A stretch of DNA of 64,000 nt from Nemopilema nomurai (GCA_003864495.1 ML133471.1:3718257-3782256), one strand, 5' to 3'; numbered from the stretch's first letter, positions 1 to 14,573 are shown. Program-made: numbers and translations. Notes: generated from the letters alone by a model not told the origin.

Positions 1-3000
1 ATCTGAATGACGCTTTGAATGTTGCGCGAAATGTGCTGATGGAGCCTCGTCTTGTCCCTGGAGGAGGTGCAGCTGAAATGGCCCTTTGTCATGTAAGTGC
101 TTCGAAATCCCCCTGCATCATTCACCTTGTAACCATAACCTCGCTTTCACGTAGCTTATTTGAATTAGGAGTATTTTCGTGTGCACGATGTAGGGCCTCT
201 CGTTAGTCATCACTAGCTAATCAGAAGGTATCAGAAGGTCCCAGTGCAAAGTGTTGGGCTCTTTTGCATAAACTCTGCCAAGTTTAGCTAACTGTAATTA
301 AGTTTGGTACCCGCTCTCATCTATGCGGTTATTTCGCTTTTGTGAAGGTGAAGCTAGTCTTGATATATCTCTGCAAAAGTCAATTCGACTGTCTTTTCGG
401 AACGATTCTATTGCTTTTTGCTTCACTACATTTTCCTTCTCCGATACCACTTGACCTGATTCTATTCAACTTTGCTTCATTTTCTTTTACGTTTCTATAT
501 ACTGCTGTTCTGTACCTTCCTTTATAATTTGCATTGTATCTTGTATTTTAATGATATGCATTGTCCCGAATGGCCTGCAGTTCTATGATACGATTCATTC
601 GACAGGGGCTTCAATTTGCGACTGGCTGATATTTTTAACGAAAGATTACGACACTGGGTGGTTCGGGCATCGCTCTGTATTGCATTGCATACACTCTATT
701 CGCGGCGGTATCTAACCAGCGCGCTTTGAAATTTGGAATTCTTTCACGAATCGGAAAGTGATCGTTTTCGATCATTTTAAACTTTGCCTGATGAATATTA
801 ATGACTCGTAATTGAATCGGATGACATGCACAGAGGAGCGAAGGCTAATCGAGTTGCAGAGCGTGGGCATTTCAGCCAAGCTAGGAATCGATGAAACTTC
901 GTATTATCTTTCGCAGTGTTGATCGCTCCTTGAAAAGCGCTTGTATGAAAGGAATTAGCAGGCCATAGTGTCACTTGCTTTTATTCTCAAAGCCATCATT
1001 AGCTTCGCACGTGGCTAAGGAGATGAGGAGAAGGTAGCAGCAAAATTAAGTTTCCATCCCAGTGTCCAGGCTTATCTCTCTGTTAGGAGGCTGAAACAGT
1101 CGACTCGTTCTGGAATTAAGCTAATTATTCATATAGAGGCTGCCGTTCAGACGTTTGATATTTGGCCCGATGACGCAACCCTTTACTTGGCCTCGTTTAA
1201 TGATGCTAGACAGCCTTAGTCCTAGAAATAATAGTAAGGTCACTTTTTCCTGACGATTCCCCTTTTGGCACTTTTGCAGCGAAGAATGAGCAGCTTTTTA
1301 CGGGGCTTCGAGAAAGTTTAAACGAAAGGAAGGTGGGGGTTCATGCTTTAGAACAAAAACCTTTATCTAGCAAATGAAATGGCCTAACCTCATCCTTCGC
1401 TGCTAGGCCCTCTTTGGCACTGGAAACTGCCTCGTTTTAGTTTTGCACTGCTTTTCGTCACTGATCTCTAAAAATGACTGGATCGAGCAAGTACAGTGCT
1501 CGCATCAAAACAATAGGTTGCTCTTTCCAGTCTTTTTTTAGAGATCAGTGCTTTTAGTCCTTTAGACCGAGGCAGCCTCGATTCCGAATTCCCAGCTTCT
1601 GTTCTAATTGGCTGTACTGTGGTTCTTCTAGTTACCAAATAGGAAATGCCTTTTGCAGTCCCACGCTTTTGAAATGATTAATAAGAGTGCTTCGTTTTTA
1701 TTGTAGCATTCTGACTTCTTACGTTTGAAGGCATCCTCAGTTGTATTCTATGAGGACATGTGATTTTACCAGACTCTTCTTCTATAGACCTATGGCTTAA
1801 TGCGGTGTCAGATCGGCCCTCGAAGATGTTATGTATGGTGTAGCGTCAGCAGTTGACCTGCTTCCAAGAGAACAGGTGCCGGTGGAAATCCCTACCGCTT
1901 TTTCGACATGTCTTTGTGTACAAAGAATTGCTAGGTCACGCATCATAATGAAGTTACTGGGATGCGAAGATGACCCAGCGCACAAGGTCATGCGATCTCT
2001 ATAACTCCTCTGCCATGCGTGTCAATGAAGCGCTCTTATATCAGATTACAGAGTGAATAGTGGCAGGAGCCTTATTTCATTAACAAATACCTTGCGCTCT
2101 CTCGCCTCTTTTGGCACGCCCAGTCGAAAAGGGAGACTTCACTGCCTTTCCTCCTTCCCCTTTCTAAAGACGCTGCGTGGCCAGCGTAGGTGTTCCCATT
2201 CTTATGGCGCAACACGGCTTTTCTGAGCAAGAGGTTCATTGTTCGCTGCACCGCTGCAGCATTTTCCACCCAAATGCCCAGCTTACCTTCATTCTTTCTC
2301 GCTCTCCATCTGCTTTGTTCTGAGGGCTTCTTGCGGTTTCCGCAATCTGACTTCATTCGAAGACTGATTTCTTTGGGAAAGTCTTCAATCCATAAGGCGA
2401 GGTAAGTTATTTCGTCATAGGACCTGATTCAGGGCGCAGATGAGCCGAGGCCCAGTTATTCTGTTTTTCCATAGCAAGCTGCACATAGTGCCATTTTCGT
2501 TCAGCTCCCATTTCCAAATTATTATGACAAAATTGCATCCGTATTATTTACTTTATGATTTCAAAAAGAACAGGAGTGCCATGTTTAGTTTTTATTAGTC
2601 TGCTGCTGTTGAAAGTTGCAAGTGGCCGACATTTTTGTTGTATATTTCTAGAAAACTGAATGTTTCTTGTGCAAAAATAAATTGGATTTGACGTCATTGT
2701 TGAGTAAGCGCAAGCTACTGTATATGAGTAGCGAAGATTGCCGACACTTGGCTTGCCATAAACTTACGTTTGTTGTTAAATGAGTGGCGGAATATTTAGC
2801 CAAGTCTAGAAACTTGACGTTCAAGAAAGGTTTGCTGCAGTTGTTGTGCCTGAACTCAGTCAATTATATGCCAATTTCGTTTCCATAATCTCATCTCGCG
2901 TATTCTTTTCTGAATTTTGAGAGGAGAAGATTTAAGCTAAGTGATACGAGAAGAGGAAAGGAATCAAGCAGTTAAATAATGGAAACAGAAAAGGGACGTT

Positions 3001-6000
3001 TCATGTAGTTTCTGTCAAGAAAGTTTTAAAGATTGGAAGTTGGACATTGTGTACAAACTACCCCTTTGTTCATTTTAGGCCCTTGAGGAGAAAGCCAAGG
3101 CCATATCTGGCGTGATGCAGTGGCCTTACATTGCGGTTGCGAAGGCTCTGGAAGTGATTCCACGAACCCTCGTTCAAAACTGTGGGGGAAACATCATTAG
3201 GACTCTCACCGCTCTGCGGGTAGGTATCTTGGTTATCTTACTTGCTTTACTGCTCCTTCTCCTGTCTGCCTTCATTCAGTTTGCACAGTTCAGCAGTGTA
3301 TGGAAGTTTCAAAAGTTTTAAAATTAGGATTCAAAATTTGATTTTGTTTTTTTTCTATGAAACCGTTCAGTTTGTCTAGAATTCTACCCGATTATCTCTG
3401 GAAGCACCGGGTGTTGGTCCTTAACCCCTTCCTCGGATTATGAAATCTTTGAGGAAACTAAACGGTCTATGATTGCACTGCCTCGTTCCCATGACGAGTT
3501 CACCCTGGTCTACTTTAGTGACAAGTGAGAACGTTTCGCCAAATGATGCTGTCAAACATGTGTTCAAACAACTACATATTTAGCGTTGTAGATGATATTC
3601 ACAGTCGCCAAAGCAGAGAATATCACTCGAAATTGATTGGCTAGTTTGCTAATGTTTCAGTCTTTACCGCATAGTTCTTCAATAGCGTTTAATGTTTTTT
3701 ATTGCGTATTTTTACGTTATTTTCTGGACTGGCAGCTTTATAAGCCGCTATAAGATAATTCATGTTTGGAATAGGAGGGTTCAGAGTTTTAGGAATTGGA
3801 GATATCTCGGCATCGAGTGCAATACAATGCTACGGACTTCGAATTATCCAGACCAATGTGGACGCCGGGCCTATTTCCAGCTCACCGGCTTTTATCACAA
3901 ATAGTAATTTTACAACCGTAGCACCTTGTTGGGTTATTTTTCAGAATGCATAGTTCTTTTCAATACAATTACTTACCGTTGGATTCTATGCTCTTACTCT
4001 CTGTAAGATAATCGAAGGAGAAAATTACCCGAAAGTTCCGCTAGCAGGCTGTTTCAAGTTCCATGTGAACAAAGGAATACTAATTTCCTGATCAATGTGA
4101 AGATTTTTTGTTTTGATGGCAACAATGGAGATGCATTTGCAAGTAGCTTTTCAGTACCACAATTAGAGATGCAACTAAGGTTATTCTCCATTTCTGCTCA
4201 ATTTTTTGTCAACTTTGGGCTCTTAGAACTAGTGCTTGTAAAGAAAGACGCACGTGGTTCAGCTTGTAGACTGGCAGCAAGTGACCCACGGCTGGTCTCG
4301 TGTTATTCAATCTCATTGTTATGGCTATATGTCGCTGCCGTGTCTTCTACGTCATCATCATGAGTGGGACTGACCGAGTCACGTTCTCTTCATTGAACAG
4401 TTTAAGAAAGGGCATTGGCACCCACCACAATAAACCCGGCTTTTGATGAAGGTCAAGTAGGCAGAAGTCGCTGCAGTTTACTCTAAAGACACATCTGGTT
4501 GTTAATGCATCGCAATAGGAATTGTAGCGGTCACGTTCATTTGTCACGTTGACATTCCGGTACTGGCACTGAACAGTCCCAAAACTGGCTTTGCCGTATT
4601 GTTTCATTGAAATGGAGGTGTATGGAGGTTTAGGTAGAGTTACTCTTCTCAAAGAGAGTATAGTCATAACGTTGATGCCTTTATGTTCAAGACGTGAGCG
4701 CCTTGGTGGTGATGTTTCATTGCAAGGAAACAATTCTTGTGGTGTTTTGGCAAAGTTTTGAAAGGACAAGTAGTGACATCCTATTTACATCATAACAGTG
4801 TACGTTTTCGACATGCTATTGGCACGTGCTTGCAGACCCATTAGCAAGGCTTCAGTCACCAGTCTTGTGAAATCTCACGTGCGCCAGTTGCAAGGCTACC
4901 AGAGCTGAAAATTCAGCAGTGATATAAATAAGCTAATTTGAGTTTTTCCGTTGACGCTTCACAAGCTGTGGGGCTTCCGAATACAAATCATGAACCGATG
5001 TGAAGAAAAGTACACCGAGTCGCGGGTCTAAAGGTCCTTTTGTTGTACTTTGGAAACTAGAATGCGCCTCCGCCATTATAAGGCAGGAGAAGGTCTAATG
5101 CAATTTATTCTAACCCCTGCTTTTTAAGGGTGCGATAAAAGGTTGGTTTCTTTAATGCTGCTGAAGTTAAAAGTTAAGCTGGAAGAGTGTCTTGTTTACT
5201 ATCAAAAACTTGTCCGATGGCACTCTTGCATATGTCCGGATTGTCACTTGCCGTATCGTCATTGCCTGCTACCACATTAAGATAACTGGAAATGATATTA
5301 TCTGTGTATGATGATATACTTGATTTTCTCTATGCGTTCTGTTTACCGAAAACCTAGCGCAGTACCCTGAATATTGCTGACAATGCATTAGCCTCTTTCA
5401 CACACTGAATTCAAATCAAACCAGCTTGCAAGTAGAGAAGTCCATTGGACAATGTTTGATGCGTTTACCTCCTTTCCAGGCCAAACACGCTCAAGCCGGC
5501 AATTCTTCCTGGGGAATAGACGGCGAGAAGGGAGCCATAGCTGACATGAACGACTTGGGCATATGGGATTGCTACGCCGTCAAAGTGCAGACGATTAAGA
5601 CCGCGATGGAGGTATGTCAGTCTATAGTAAGCAATTGTTGTGCACTGCCCAGGGTGGCTGCGAGGGAGAATAGAACCCTGTGGTAAACCCTGTCCTGTTT
5701 TTTAACCTGTATAAAATTTGGTATTAAGACCAAAGGTGAACGTAATATGAAGAAGCACGATAAAAGTCGTTGATGAGCGGTTCACTCGACTGTTTCGCCC
5801 GGAATTCTATTGTTCCCCGCATTTGGTGACGCCCTTCCTAATCGGTTTCTTATGCTTCGTATCGAAACTTCCCACATCCACTTGCACCAGTTTTTCAGAG
5901 AGACATGACTGTGTTAAGCTGCATATAATGGGCACTGTACCACGAACTATGTTCCAGGCGAAGATTCTGATTTATGGGTCACCAGGAGTTGAAAAAGATT

Positions 6001-7064
6001 GTCTGCTTCCGAGTTTGTTTTTAAATCTTTTAATAGCAAAACCTACTTCTTTCTAGAGGAAATTATTTTCCATCCTTCGTGATGGTCAGTGAAGCTTTGA
6101 TTCAACTGTGGTTAATTCTGCCCAAATCCAATGCAAATAGCAACTTTTTTCCAAACACCATCCACGTTATGCAATCGACAATGGAAAGAATCTTGTATAA
6201 GGCCTCCTTCTAGACAATGAAACTGCCCTGCAGACTTGCTGATTCAGTTGACAAACAATACGGTAGTGTTTGGTTCCAGAAAGCGAGAGGCAATGCAATC
6301 GATAAGGGCGATTAGGGCCATTCGACTCTGAAAGTGGATACATCGCTGGACGGATCTCTGAGCAGTGAGAAAAGTAATCATGGCCTTGTCTGGAAAATAC
6401 ATCCCACACGCTTGATATAAGGTTTCATTTTGGCAACAAGATCACTTTAACATTCTCTAGGATCTGCAGAATGATCTGCTAAGCCTTTTGCTGACGTAAA
6501 GAGGAAAATGATTTCAAGGCTTTGGATAACCAGGAATTTTTGCCTATACAAGCAGGCCATTAGATTATGTCTCTGGCTCAAAGTCCAGCCTGTTGATGCC
6601 CCCTTAGAGTCACACTCCTTTACACAGTTAGAGCATTCGAGACGTTGCACATTGGTTGGCGCAAACAAAAGCCAGACATGAGTAGGTCCTGTCGTTACGA
6701 GGAACCCGCGCTTCATCCACTACGTCGTTGATCTCCAGTGTCTCCATTTAAACGCTACACCCTCCTCAATGCCAAATACATGTCACTGTATGTTTACCTC
6801 CTCGTGCATTTCAACATCCAGCTGCTTTTGACTGCTTTTTAATCTATCTTCGCTACCTGTACGCTCTAAGTTACCTTCCTGTGGTTACATCTAATCTGCC
6901 GTCTAAACTTTCTCTAAGTGCAGTAATTTAATGCTTTTTCGCTATAGACATCCATGCTGTTGCTGCGTATCGACGATATTGTGTCAGGCTCCAAGAAGGC
7001 CGGTGGGAGGGAAGGCACAGGAGGCGGTGCTGCACCTACGGAGGAGTCAAAGGCTGAAGACTAG
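1..7064 (+). CDS. CCT3: T-complex protein 1 subunit gamma (CCT3), C-terminal four exons, 5' partial
   Basis: This encodes the gamma subunit of the TRiC/CCT chaperonin, which folds actin, tubulin and other cytosolic proteins by ATP hydrolysis. Exons by splice sites: 1-92, 3079-3219, 5480-5611 and 6948-7064 (stop TAG 7062-7064). Every visible junction is phase 0, so the exons join cleanly into about 156 residues. Recognisable blocks are LVPGGGAAEM in the first exon, ALEVIPRTLVQNCGGN in the second, WGIDGEKG and IWDCYAVKVQT in the third, and LLLRIDDIVSG in the last. Together these are the end of the equatorial ATPase domain of group II chaperonins, and the order matches the gamma subunit. The tail after IDDIVSG is Gly/Glu-rich, as usual in CCT3. 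The N-terminal two thirds lie left of the window. Introns are 2,986, 2,260 and 1,336 bp and contain no convincing gene, only the hairpin listed separately. No frameshift is seen. Confidence 0.95.
1459..1550. repeat. Long near-perfect hairpin in the first visible CCT3 intron
   Basis: Left arm 1459-1490 and right arm 1518-1550 are inverted copies of about 32 bp, separated by a 27-base loop. The arms start CACTGATCTCT and end with its reverse complement. By eye the only flaws are one bulge and about three mismatches. Pairing does not continue outside the arms, and no clean target-site duplication flanks them. The size (about 92 nt) and tight pairing resemble a microRNA precursor in the sense orientation of CCT3. 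A tiny foldback transposon remnant is the main alternative. Confidence 0.75.
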
Positions 7065-7194
7065 AGCGAGGCTGGTGACACCATTACTGGCCTATTTGGC
7101 ACGTGATAGGACTTTTGAAAGTCGCTAGTTGAAGGCAGTTAAGGTTATCCTAAGGAAGTTGTGCAACCGCCCACTGAACAACTTTTTACTCATT

Positions 7195-7200
7195 ATTAAA
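7195..7200 (+). promoter_or_regulatory. Candidate CCT3 polyadenylation signal (ATTAAA)
   Basis: ATTAAA lies 131 bp after the CCT3 stop codon and is the commonest variant of the AATAAA signal. It is the first plausible signal downstream; no transcript evidence is available here. Confidence 0.4.
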
Positions 7201-8699
7201 GGCTTTAATGCTAGATACCATTGATATATGGTTTGTTAACACCGTTGAGGGTGTTGCCTGCCATATTTGGTTTCTTGCGTCCTAAAATGCCAATTTCAAT
7301 ACTTTTCCTAGTATCTCCCCCCAACCCCATAACGTCAATTTGCTGTAAACGTCCCCCTTTTTGCTTTTTAAGCAAGCATGCGCTTTAGAAAATTGAATTA
7401 TTTAACTCACGTAAGTGCTTGTTATCATCACACCCAAAGCAGTTGCTTCACCTTCTTAGACTTCTAAGAACTTCTTTAAATGAGTATCCCGTTGTTCTTA
7501 TATGTTCTTTGTCGTTAAATACCAGAAAACATATCTTGGTGGGCATTAACTTTGCTTTCTTTTTCCTTTTTCTATTGTTACTTGTGCCCCTTCACTGAAA
7601 ACCACATGCAGATTTTTTGCATTCCACCTTTATTGGTTTACTTTAAATATTGGTAGTAGTAAACCACGTACTATAACTGATTGTGTTATGCCACACCCCC
7701 TTCGAATACATGTCTGAGAACACGTATGTGGCAACAGAAGGCTGCTGCTCCTATAACGCATTAATCAATTGCAAACCCGAGGTAGAGCAGAAGTACTCTC
7801 ACCCTTCCACAAAAGCCCTGTCTTTAAGCGGAACTGGCTGCACTCAAAGGCCTCCAAATATGTTGCTGCTCAGTTGCCAAAGACAACTGAATCCCAAGAA
7901 AAACTCTGAACAGTACCAAACTCCAGTTAACTTACAGGGGCTTGATATCTGGCTTCAGGCATGTGAATACAAGAAACTGTCATGTCCATTGACCGCAACG
8001 AAAGTAACCAATAATGTTTCTGGTTACAGAAAGTAGTCGTATTTCAGGAGCCGTCGAGTTTCATGGTCTCTCACTCCGCGATTGTACGGAGTTGCTGCTG
8101 ATGTAAAGAGGAGAATGTTAGGGTGTGGCTGAAAGCCTTAGGTGAAGGAGAGAAATCACCATGGGATACCAGCAGGATTTGCATATCCTGATTTGAAGAG
8201 CCTATTACCGTGGTACGGGCAAGGACGAATGCTTCGGGGCTCTAGCCACTGGCCTCTGAACAAGGGGCCAGGTAGCGATGGCCCTTTCCGGAATATAGGG
8301 ATTTTCTAAAGCCCTTTGAAATTCAAGACCCCAAATTACACTGCAAAGGAAATCCAGTAACGTTAGCCTTTGCTTGCATAGATTTAGATTTCTGGAGACT
8401 CGGGACCGCCCAGTTTGCCACTTTTAATTCTTTAGGCTAATGTAAGAGCAGTTTTAATTCCGTTGTCTGTATCTGGCAATGTTGTGTTTGGTGTCCACTC
8501 GGCTAGCACAAGTCCATAGTCAACATGTTTCTTATCATGCATTTGGGAACATTGCAGCATGAAGAACCACATATTGCTTGCAAGGCCAATGGTCCACACG
8601 CCTCACTGTACCAACACTGAATTCGCATGCAACTTCCAAATGGGTTGGATTGCCACTTTCCTGGCTTTTCGCGCGTGCGACTTGTGAGGAGTTCTTATA

Positions 8700-8753
8700 A
8701 ATCATCTTCGTAATCCTCTTTCTATGAATCATCTTTGTAATCCTTTTGCTATG
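8700..8753. repeat. 27-bp unit repeated twice in tandem
   Basis: Units 8700-8726 and 8727-8753 differ at only a few bases and begin AATCATCTT; the start of a third copy follows. It is a short local duplication with no associated gene. Confidence 0.7.
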
Positions 8754-11700
8754 AATCCTTCTCAGTTTAGCGTCTACATCAAAACGGCCCAGGAATATCC
8801 TCAAGAGAATAGATGCTGACGTCACATAATGGCCGCGCCATCGTAAATTGATAGATTAGATAAAGGAATATCCAATAAATTAGTTGTGCTTCGAAATTGG
8901 ATTTACTTCGCTTACACCCGTAGCATTACGTTCTATGCACGTTTTTATGGGCGAGTCTAAAGCGAGTCTCTGAACCAAGTAAATGATTAATTGGCTGCTG
9001 TCATTTGACTAGCTTTGCCCAGTTGCAACTCAAGCTCTTGTTTTTGCTTATTCAGTGTGTCACAACAACGCAACTTGCATTACACCAAACAATACGTGGG
9101 CACGCTCTGAAAGCTTCGTTGTTCCCGCCGTTTGCTCCTGTGGTGCATCGATTTTTCAGCGCACTGTCGCAGGTCTTGACGAAATTCATCGTTAGAACTA
9201 TCACCTTCAATTTATTGACGGATAAGTGCTAAACATTTGGCTTCCTAATCTATCGGGGCCCTCAATAATGGAAGGTGGGCATGGCCCTGTTAAGTTTCTG
9301 AAAATCGCGTCTTCGTGGTTCTTTGATTTGTATTCTTTCTATTGAAATTTGCTCACCCCCACTAGAATTTATTGGTCTCTATGGACAGACTGTCACTAAG
9401 GACTTTTTCTTTAGAGGTTTCAGACACCCATCCCCAACACTAGTAGGGACGAATTTTTGAGGCGAATTCCGCAAAACAAAGAATGCGAAATTGGCTTCTT
9501 GAAGAAGGTCCTCCGTGTGGAAGGCGTCCCGAGATGGAGCCTTTGATTTCAAAATATATCGATCTCCTTTTTTGCGAATCGCAATAACAGTGCGCATTTT
9601 CAAGCCAATTTATTAATTGACCTCGAAGAGCAGAGATCTTTTAATTTGTTTTACTCTGATCCATACCCGAAATTAGACAAAGAAAAGCCAATTGCGATTA
9701 GGAGACCTCCCCCAGTGGCAAGCCACAGGAATTACTTCCAAACGCCGTGACTAGTTACCAGTCCTGCGCAAACTGGGCCTCTCTTTGACAAGCCAGGTTA
9801 TCTGCTAATTAGTGGGTCTTTTCTTGACACCAGCCAACCGCTATATTGTCACAAGACGTAAAGTCAAGGTCCTGTTGCCCTAATGAAACAGACGACGTGA
9901 AAAGAATATGCAGACTTCCCCACTTCATGAAACTTCATGTCCATAACCGTGCATGTTTTCGCACCCTTATGTTGAGAGGAAATGCTCCCCCCCCCCAAAC
10001 CAGAGCTCCCCTTCCTCAGATTATCGTAAATTTTCCAGAAGGCTTTGGCAGGCGGTGGCTTGTTCTTTTTCATCCCAGCAAGGTCTAATTCTCAACATGC
10101 ACGATCGATGGCCAATCGACTGCTGTTCCAATTGCAGAAATCTCTAATATTCGGGAGCCCAGTCTTGAACAACAAAGAGGCGATCAAAATAGACGGGTTG
10201 GCATATAAAATACGGTGACACAAGAGCTTTGTCGGAAGAAGGAAGCTGTTCTCTCGAGGTACCACATCATGATATTTTTATTTAAACTGCGTTTACATTA
10301 AGAAAAGACTGCGTTGTTAATCTCTGCTTAAAGCTATCAAAGAACGGTAAAAAACGTCCACAGAACTAAAAATCATGCGTCCTCAGTGAACGGCGAGGTC
10401 TCACCTGCCGTCTCTACGAATAGTTGATCTTGCAAAGAAGCAGCAGTGTGCACTCCACATTACGAATACGATCTACTGTCCCTCTCCCTAATGTCTTTAA
10501 AAAACTATCTAAAAGAGAGGACTATTGCCATGCTAAGAGAAACAGGGTATGGCGTTCAGGGATGTTATGGGTGTTAAGGGTATCAGTGAGCTGACATCCA
10601 GGTTACTCGAGCCTTTGCCTGGCACAGGGTGTTTAGGACTGGGAGGGTCTTTGCTCCTAGAGTGGAAGCTAATTGCTAGCACTGACATATGCTCTGTCTC
10701 TAATCAGCAGAACAGAATTAATTAGTAAACTGCGTAATTTAGCTGTGGTTCAGTTCAGCCATTTAACGGGAAGTCTCTTGATGGGAGCCTTTCTATCAAC
10801 TAACTCTTCGTGTCTAATTTCTCAAAACTAAACCAATGCGCTTCGATACCAATTAAAGTCTATTACAAAAACTATAGAAGTGTAGAAGTTGGCTACTAGT
10901 TGGTATCTAGATGTCGAGCTAAACGTATATGAGGGGAATTTAAGAGGGAAAACCTTTTCATAGGAATTTATCGAGCACACCTCTAAACTGGAGTCTTCAC
11001 TTCCAAAACATACAAAACTGTGTAAAAGTTTGTGTTAATTCCTAAAAAACCAGTTCAATCAGTAAGGTTACGGAGAATATGAGTGATGCTCCAAAACGAG
11101 GTAAACTAAAGCAAAATGAATATAGGGCAGGAAACGGACATAAGGTGGGAAACGGACATAAGGTGGCAACTGGCGGGGGCGAGAAAGACTAGAATGGCAC
11201 TATCAAATTGGGTGTGTCCAAAACCAAAACTTCTATAGAAGCTGCTATTATGATTTTGATTTTGACTACCATTAGATCATTGACAGGGCGAAAAGCAAAA
11301 AACGCTGACACTGAAAATGAGGCTGCAGCCAAATAACAGACATGTTTATGCTGGACGCAGATATAGAACAATGTTGTAGATTCCGATTTTGCAATCCATA
11401 AAACGAATTGCTTTCCCCACCAAAAGAGAGGTGATGGCTGCGTTTGGAGTCGAGGCTACGGAGATGTGACGTAACGCTGATGAGCGGACAGTTTTATGCA
11501 CCCGAGTATCACGAGAAATAGTGACGTGATACCCAAAGACAGACCGATTTTTGTCATCCTTGTCAACTAGTTTCGGTTGTCAAAAGATTGACTAGAAAAG
11601 GCATTCTGAATATGGCCACGAAAACCTCTGTACCGTATACGAAATAGTTGACGGTTGAAACATAAGGAACAGTTCAGACCCAAACAATTACAAAGGCGGC

Positions 11701-14567
11701 CTCGAGAAAATAAGGTGGGTATGGAGTTTGAGGCTTTGCGGACATTGGATGTAGGATTATACGAACGAATGGTAAACGGTGGGTGTTGAAGTAAGCGTAG
11801 AAAACGTGGAAGAAACGTTTGTGCAGTGGCCGAATGCGTCCGTTGGCAGTCAATTCCCATCGTCACCAGCGTGCATAAAATTCACGAAACTTCATGCCCA
11901 TTTCTTCATAAGAGACGGACAACTCAAGGGAAAAACGTTTTTATGGCCAATTCTTGTCACTAAAAAGAAGTTTTAATCAAGTATTCTTCGTCCGTCTTGG
12001 AGAATTAAGTTGATTTGTAACCTGGCTCTGAAGAAAGCATTATCTCACCCTACTACTGAAAGCCGTCAAACCACGGTTTTATCACAAAAATCCTTGGGAC
12101 CTTGCGTGTGAAAACGCACGCCAAACAGATTGTTTCGTGACTTCCATGAGCGCGTTCTGGCATGTAGAAGATTGAAAAAGGGTCTGCGAGATGTACAACT
12201 ACAGCCAATGGGCCACCGCACGTGCAATGGTTTGTTTAGAAACATATCTACTTTCCTATGCATGAGTTAAATTAACCGCATCTATAAAATCTATATTTAC
12301 ATATCTAGTATTAACGTGTATTAGCCGTAGAGACAGATCCAGAGCAAAACCAGTTTAGGCACTAGAAGCTGCCTCTTACTGGTGAACGGGAAAACAGCAA
12401 CGAGGCCCACCCTGAGGCGCCACACACAGTCGTATGCAACAACTACGAAAAAGATTGAGTGAGCAAACAGGGCTGGGGGGGTTATTGCCTTATTCATTTA
12501 GCAAAAAAAACCAGGGGCCACAGCCACAATCTTAGGAATATTTCAATTAAGCGGCTTTGGGTTCTTTTCATTCCACAATGAATGTTGTCGTTGCAACAAC
12601 GAAGTGGCCTCGTTTTCCACCACTTTTACGGCTCATACACGCTAGTCATCTATTTCATTAAAGAGACAATGATAAATTGAGAACGTAAAACGTAAAATCA
12701 ACCTCTAGAGTTCTCTTTTTCTTACAATCTCTCTCTTTCTCTACACTACATTACCTTTGTGGTCTAGGACGGCAATCAGCTCAAGGGCTACCCTTGAAGG
12801 TATATTATCTAAAAATTATACACTGATGATAGTGGCTTATTACGCTGTAAAAATCGGCAAATCTACAACTTTCTGAGTTTTGTCCCTGCCAAGTTAACAC
12901 AGGGAGATTAACACTGAGATTTACACAGATGGCTGATCTCAGATTGAGGAAACTCTCTCCATAACCCCCTCTCCACTACAAGGAAGAGACGTGGATTTAT
13001 ACGAGAGGGGGTTGGAGGGGGTTGGAGATGGTGGGACTCCACGGCGGTCAAAACGGTTGCACAAGAGGAGAAACTTGGAGAAGTGGATGTAACGGAAGTA
13101 GGCCAGTTCTCAAAACAAACATGACTCTTGGTGGGGACGGCAAACGAAACGAATAATATTCCATCACAGGTGAAATGGAATTAAATGAAGCAACAATACA
13201 ACCATTAAAAAAAGATTCACACAAATCCTACACCCCGGCAAATCAACTAGGCCATGCTATGCAAATAAGGGCAAGTGACCTCTGCGCAGGAAGCACTCCG
13301 CTGGTACGACAAAGCTCGCTTTGCATGGCTGTTGTCCGGGGAACAGTACCGCTGCGCAGCACCTACTGCAGCGGCGAGGCGTTTTCTGCCGCCTAGCGTG
13401 CTTGACAGTTGTTCGCTGCAAGGCGGTGTCTCGTCTAAAAACACTTGATATAAACCTCTTAACCAACGCTGTGGCGTCTTGAAATAATGAGGATAGCGGA
13501 TTGTTTATAATCGTGACACGACCAAGATAACGGTACGCACAAATCCGCACGTGAGACGGGGAATCCGCAGGACAGAGCTCTACTAGGCAGGCGCTTGGCG
13601 CCAAAGTTCCCGTCGTTGCAACAAAACTGCACGTGGGACAACAGAATGGTTTGGACTTGTCTCAAAAACTACACCAACTACAGGTACAAAACTGAATGGA
13701 ACGAATGTGAATAGAAGCACCTGAATAGAAGCACTGCAGCCATGTTATCGCGTCTTAGGCCAATGTCTTGTCACTGCCTGCAGACAAGGACTCTGACCAA
13801 CAGCCCCTCCGTCAACGCAACAGAAAGCATTCTAATTTGGCACCTTATCAAAACATCTGCCTATAAATATACTTTGTATGTTGTTATTTTGCTCAACAGA
13901 AGCGACAATGCTATTTGTTAACGGCTGGCCACTTGTTTAAATTATGTTTCGTGCACCGCGTAGGACACGAAAAGTGCTGGTTGACCTTTGCACTTTGGGG
14001 TCTTTTGAACAACAGATTCTGCGCCTTGAAAACAGACCAGAGGCAGCTGTAAACACAAGCCTTTGTAAGGTAGACCCCGACACTGAAACTACCACTATAG
14101 ACATTCATCAGAAGAATTGTGAAAGGTTGAAACTCAAAGGGCACAATAGGCCACCGGTGTTCAAGAGTCGCAGGCTAATGATAAGTCAGTTTAACAACCA
14201 ACACTAATCGAGTCCAACACGACCTTTGCAACCATCCCTCGGTCAAAAGCCACGCCAACGTGATCCTTCGCCTGAGGCCCTGATTTTGCATGCACTTTAA
14301 CCAAAAATAGCTCGATGAGTGCATATTACTGGACAACAACTAGGTACCAAAAGCAAAGCTTACTGAGGTCATCGCGTCCAAGAAAACAGTCGTGCGTGGT
14401 ATCAAATAGAGACAGACGTGTCTACGGGCTTTGGAGAGTCATGTGTGCAATGAGATCTGAGCCTTACAAATGTTACATTCGCGAGCATCCAAGCTGCTTC
14501 GTGGAGTTAAAATGGATGAAAGCGCATCAATCAAGTTAGCAGCAATCTGTGTACACCCAGCTTCAAT

Positions 14568-14573
14568 TTTATT
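14568..14573 (-). promoter_or_regulatory. Candidate NR2F polyadenylation signal (AATAAA on minus strand)
   Basis: TTTATT on the plus strand reads AATAAA on the minus strand, 185 bp beyond the NR2F stop codon. It is positioned as expected for a short 3' UTR. Confidence 0.4.

Noticed and set aside
4347..4769. 140-residue minus-strand frame in CCT3 intron 2 with several Cys and N-glycosylation-like motifs
   Set aside because: It has no ATG at its start (TTG), no family resemblance, no signal peptide and no linked exon. Length alone is weak evidence at this base composition.
13257..13604. 115-residue minus-strand frame, with two other overlapping frames
   Set aside because: Three mutually overlapping frames cannot all be real, and none has a domain or splice support.
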